Source: JBCCGI01 sp039029355 (GTDB taxonomy: Bacteria; Planctomycetota; UBA1135; GCA-002686595). Taken from it: 7,954 bases of DNA. The notes under the pieces were generated by a model. The model saw only the letters and a program-made list of their open reading frames with translations, was not told the origin of the DNA and searched no databases. The DNA lies in assembly GCA_039029355.1 (NCBI GenBank), contig JBCCGI010000166.1:1-7954 (forward strand), in the 5' to 3' direction. Shown in pieces: positions 5,153 through 7,954 of the stretch; positions within the stretch are counted from its first letter, which is position 1; every line of letters starts with the position of its first letter. The translations under genes were made by a program, and so were the position numbers.

Positions 5153-7864
5153 ATGCTCCACGGCCTTCTCGCCCTCCTTCCGCTGTTCGTTGCCCCCGGC
5201 GCCGACCCCGGCGAAGCCGCCGGCTCGGCGTCGATGCCCCCCGCCGAAGCGTTCGTGGAGGAGGCCTGGAGCCGCTTCCGCGCCGCCTACCCCTTCCCCT
5301 ATCAGGCCGTGGCGGTCCAGCCGCGCGACGAGGGTGGCTACGCCGTCATCCTGTCCGAGCCGCCGCCGCACGTGTCCGAGGACGACCTGCGCGCCGTGCT
5401 CCCGAACCTGTGGCTCAAGCGCCACGTCTACGGCTTCCAGGGCTGGCTGCGGGACGCGGTAGCTTTCCTAGAGGGCGGCGAGGCCGAGCTGGCGGAGATC
5501 GTCGCGGAGGTGCACCAGCTCTACTACGAGACGACCTACAAGGCGGGCGTCGTCGAGCTGCCGGCGCCGGGGCTCTTCGCATCCGAGCCGCTGAACCTCG
5601 ACCTCGAGCTCGGCGTCGGCAACCTGGACGACTGGCTGCTCGGCGAGGATCCGCTGCTCTTCGAGCCGCTGGAGGGCGGCGAGGCGGTGCCGGCGCGGAG
5701 CATCGACGACGACGTGCCGGGGCTCTACTTCAGCCGCCTGCCCGGCGTCGTCGGGTGGTGGATCCCGGGCGGGGTGCCGCTCGAAAGCTGCCGCGTGTCC
5801 GCGCGCCAGTTCGTCCTCGACGGCGACCTGATCCTGGGCGCGGTAGGCGGCTCAGGCGGCGTGCTCGTTCTCGCGCGCGAGCGCCAGGTGCCGCTCGAGC
5901 GCCTGCCGGCGCTGCGCTTCGAGACGCTGCTGCTGCTGAGCTCGATCGATCGCGACGAGCTGTTCCAGACCATCAACGAGCACCCGTTCAGCGGCCCGGT
6001 CGGTGAGGACGAGACCTGGCAGGTCAATCTCCTGAGCCCCGAGCTGCACGACACCGAGTACGGCGCGCTGCTCTCGATCACCGACGTGCTGCTGAAGAGC
6101 TGGTCGGAACACGGCTTCAACACGGTGCGCGGCTTCGAGGACTACCCCGCGCCGGCCGACTGGCCCTTCGAGAAGGGCGCCTACGACGCCATCGCCGGCG
6201 ACTCGCTGGTCTACAACTACAACTCGCAGGCCGGGGGCGGCGAGCTGAACCTCGACGGCGTGCGCGTGCTCGCCGTCAACCGCACCGGCGTCCTGCCGAT
6301 CTCGTACTTCCCCGGCGGCCTCCTGGGCCTGCCCGGCCCCGAGGTGCGCGAGGCCGAGGAGACCGCCTACGACTGGTTCGCGCGCCAGTCCGACCCGCAC
6401 CTGGTGCGCGTGTCGCAGTACTCGGCGCTGTTCCAGATCTTCGGCGCCTTCGGCGTGCGTGGCGACTACTCCGCTCCGCCTGCGCTGCCGCGCCCCGAGG
6501 AGGTCCAGCGCGCGACGATGCTCGCGCACCTGCGCGCCTTCCGCGCCGGCGGAGCCGGGCCGCGCGAGGCGGCTCTGGCCTACGCCAAGGACTACGCGCA
6601 GCGCTTCGACGACGTGATCGGTGAGGGCGCGGCGCTCGAAGAAGGGCTGGAGCGCAAGGCGGCCGAGCGCTGGCTCGACGAGCTCGGCGGCCTCGACGAG
6701 GCGGGTCTTGCGAAGCTCGCGGACGAGCTGGAGGCGAACGTCGAGGTGTTCCTTCCCGACCTCCTCACGGAGGTGATGGCCCAGGCGGTGTCGGGCCAGC
6801 TCGAGTACTACCGCCGCTTGGCCGACGCGACCTCGACCGGAGCGAGCGAGCGCTGGATCCACACGCCGGTTCTGATCATCGACCACAACGAAGGGCCCCT
6901 CGCCGGTGCGATCGGCGGCCACAACCTGGTGCAGCGCGTCCCGCGGGTGGAGGTCGATCCAAAGGTCCCGGTCGGCAAGCTGCGGCCGCGCATGCGCAAC
7001 GGGCAGAAGGTCACGTTGGTGAACGAGGCCGACCTCGGTCGGCTCAAGTTCCGCGGCGGGAATGCCCGGCCGGTGCTCGCGAACTCGAAGCTCGGCCCGC
7101 TGTCCGACGTGCTGCGCCTCAAGGTGCGGCCGCCGGCCGAGCGGGGGCTGAGCGGCGCGCGCTTCGGCTGGGGTGAGTCCGCGCGCCCGGCGCAGGCCGA
7201 GCTCGACCTCGTCGCGAAGGTCCGCGCCGACCGGCCGGACGCGGCGGTGATCGTCCGGCGGGGCGGGGGGTATCAGGTGCACGCGGGGCGCCGGACCTTC
7301 TCGGCACCCACGCATCGCGAGGCGGTCGACGCGGTCGTCGACACGACGCGCCGCTCGGCGCTCGACGTCGAGCTGGTCGGCTTCACGCGCGGCCAGGCGC
7401 AGGCCTTCCGCAGCTCGCTGGCCCTGCGGCGCAAGGCGATCGACCGCAGCTTCCTGGTGCGCTCGGGCGGCAAGCGCGGCGCGCTGGAGTCGCTCGAGTC
7501 CGTCGGCCAGACCCACGTGCTCGACGGCATGCGCCTCGACACGTTGCGGATCGTCGAGGACGGCGTGCTCCACGCTGAGATCGTCTTGCCTGCTAAGCGC
7601 GGCCTGGCGGCCCGTATCTCGCTGGTGATGCGCGGCCCGGCGGAGGTGCTCGCCCGGCTGAAGGCGGGCGAGCGGCTGCTCGAGGCGGTGCGCAACGTTC
7701 TCCGCGGACGCACGCCGGCGGCCCGCTTCCGCAGCGAGCTGCGCGAGCGGCTCCGCCGCGAGTTCAAGCTGGATGTCGACGACCTCGGCATCGAGGCGAG
7801 CCTCCCGCCCGACCTCTACATCTCCGACCGCGAGCGGAGCGCGGGCGCCCGGCGCGCGGCGTAG
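5153..7864 (+). CDS. Large putative exported protein, unknown function
   Basis: A 903-residue protein I do not recognise. The N-terminus (MLHGLLALLPLFVAPGA) is hydrophobic and ends in a plausible signal-peptidase site near residue 17, but has no basic residue, so export is only probable. There is no other strong membrane segment, and I see a single cysteine (Cys213). Residues 30-440 look like a mixed alpha/beta domain with many aromatics, including the Trp-rich YGFQGWLRD (93-101) and GVVGWWIPGG (198-207), TEYGALLSITDVLLKSWSEH (301-320) and YNYNSQAGGGELNLDG (354-369). Residues 450-560 are charged and helical. Residues 568-595 hold WIHTPVLIIDHNEG and AIGGHNLV, with three histidines that could form a site. 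From about 600 to 903 the protein is rich in Arg and basic, with RRGGGYQVHAGRRTF (702-716) and several amphipathic helices. No enzymatic motif is assigned. The ATG start is the only one giving a signal-like N-terminus. Codon use matches the neighbours, so recent transfer is not indicated. Confidence 0.82.
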   Translation: MLHGLLALLPLFVAPGADPGEAAGSASMPPAEAFVEEAWSRFRAAYPFPYQAVAVQPRDEGGYAVILSEPPPHVSEDDLRAVLPNLWLKRHVYGFQGWLRDAVAFLEGGEAELAEIVAEVHQLYYETTYKAGVVELPAPGLFASEPLNLDLELGVGNLDDWLLGEDPLLFEPLEGGEAVPARSIDDDVPGLYFSRLPGVVGWWIPGGVPLESCRVSARQFVLDGDLILGAVGGSGGVLVLARERQVPLERLPALRFETLLLLSSIDRDELFQTINEHPFSGPVGEDETWQVNLLSPELHDTEYGALLSITDVLLKSWSEHGFNTVRGFEDYPAPADWPFEKGAYDAIAGDSLVYNYNSQAGGGELNLDGVRVLAVNRTGVLPISYFPGGLLGLPGPEVREAEETAYDWFARQSDPHLVRVSQYSALFQIFGAFGVRGDYSAPPALPRPEEVQRATMLAHLRAFRAGGAGPREAALAYAKDYAQRFDDVIGEGAALEEGLERKAAERWLDELGGLDEAGLAKLADELEANVEVFLPDLLTEVMAQAVSGQLEYYRRLADATSTGASERWIHTPVLIIDHNEGPLAGAIGGHNLVQRVPRVEVDPKVPVGKLRPRMRNGQKVTLVNEADLGRLKFRGGNARPVLANSKLGPLSDVLRLKVRPPAERGLSGARFGWGESARPAQAELDLVAKVRADRPDAAVIVRRGGGYQVHAGRRTFSAPTHREAVDAVVDTTRRSALDVELVGFTRGQAQAFRSSLALRRKAIDRSFLVRSGGKRGALESLESVGQTHVLDGMRLDTLRIVEDGVLHAEIVLPAKRGLAARISLVMRGPAEVLARLKAGERLLEAVRNVLRGRTPAARFRSELRERLRREFKLDVDDLGIEASLPPDLYISDRERSAGARRAA

Positions 7865-7870
7865 CGCCCC

Positions 7871-7954
7871 ATGCGTCCCGTCGAGCCCGCGGACTGCGTC
7901 GTGGGGTGCGGCCTGCCGCTGACCCGCGGCGCGTTCGAGGCCAGCGCCGGGGGC
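7871..7954 (+). CDS. Possible gene start, truncated by the window edge
   Basis: Six bases after the stop of the 903-residue gene an ATG opens 28 codons with no stop before the window ends, reading MRPVEPADCVVGCGLPLT and onward. Two cysteines spaced C-x3-C (residues 9 and 13) are visible. The close spacing would suit an operon partner of the large exported protein, but there is no clear ribosome-binding site, and 84 bases of open frame are expected by chance at this GC content. No family can be named. Confidence 0.35.
   Translation, partial: MRPVEPADCVVGCGLPLTRGAFEASAGG

Noticed and set aside
5005..5154. N-terminal extension of the SUI1 protein to an ATG at 5154
   Set aside because: It would share the CATG with the start of the opposite gene and run through T-tracts, and family members begin immediately before the LVYS motif.
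5852..7573. 573-codon minus-strand open frame inside the 903-residue gene
   Set aside because: It is rich in Arg, Ala, Leu, Val and His with no domain, and is the antisense shadow of a GC-biased gene. The plus frame has a signal-like N-terminus and more protein-like composition.

Overview
The window is very GC-rich and densely coded, with strong G/C third-position bias that creates long shadow frames. It holds seven complete genes and one fragment running off the right edge. Two features suggest a Gram-negative environmental bacterium: a Tat-type lipoprotein signal on the molybdate-binding protein, and a SUI1/YciH protein with a cysteine-rich N-terminus. A myxobacterial or deltaproteobacterial-like lineage is a plausible guess from codon bias and gene types, but there is no rRNA or other marker to settle it. 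I see no tRNA, rRNA, CRISPR array, insertion sequence or phage gene, and no gene-free stretch longer than 300 bases.

Layout. Bases 24-739 (+) carry a small putative lipoprotein followed by a PhnB-like VOC/glyoxalase-fold protein, spaced as a two-gene unit. Convergent to them, ending 4 bases away, is a minus-strand EAL-HDOD signalling protein (744-1961). Its start faces a 123-base divergent intergenic region (1962-2084) containing a 20-base near-perfect palindrome and a cluster of three TTGTGG half-sites. From there a complete modABC molybdate ABC importer runs on the plus strand (2085-4651): lipoprotein ModA, permease ModB with a TTG start, and ATPase ModC overlapping ModB by GTGA. Convergent to modC is a minus-strand SUI1/YciH-family gene (4663-5004). 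A 148-base intergenic with T-tracts then leads to a 903-residue, probably exported protein that I do not recognise (5153-7864), followed by the first 28 codons of a possible further gene.

How they work together. ModA captures molybdate outside the inner membrane and passes it to ModB, driven by ModC, supplying molybdenum-cofactor synthesis. No modE regulator or cofactor-biosynthesis gene is in the window, so control of the importer is unknown; the divergent palindromes are the best candidates. The EAL-HDOD protein shares that region and may be co-regulated, but this is positional inference only. Most of the window is ordinary chromosomal sequence. The points that most deserve a second look are the divergent operator-like region and the large unknown exported protein.
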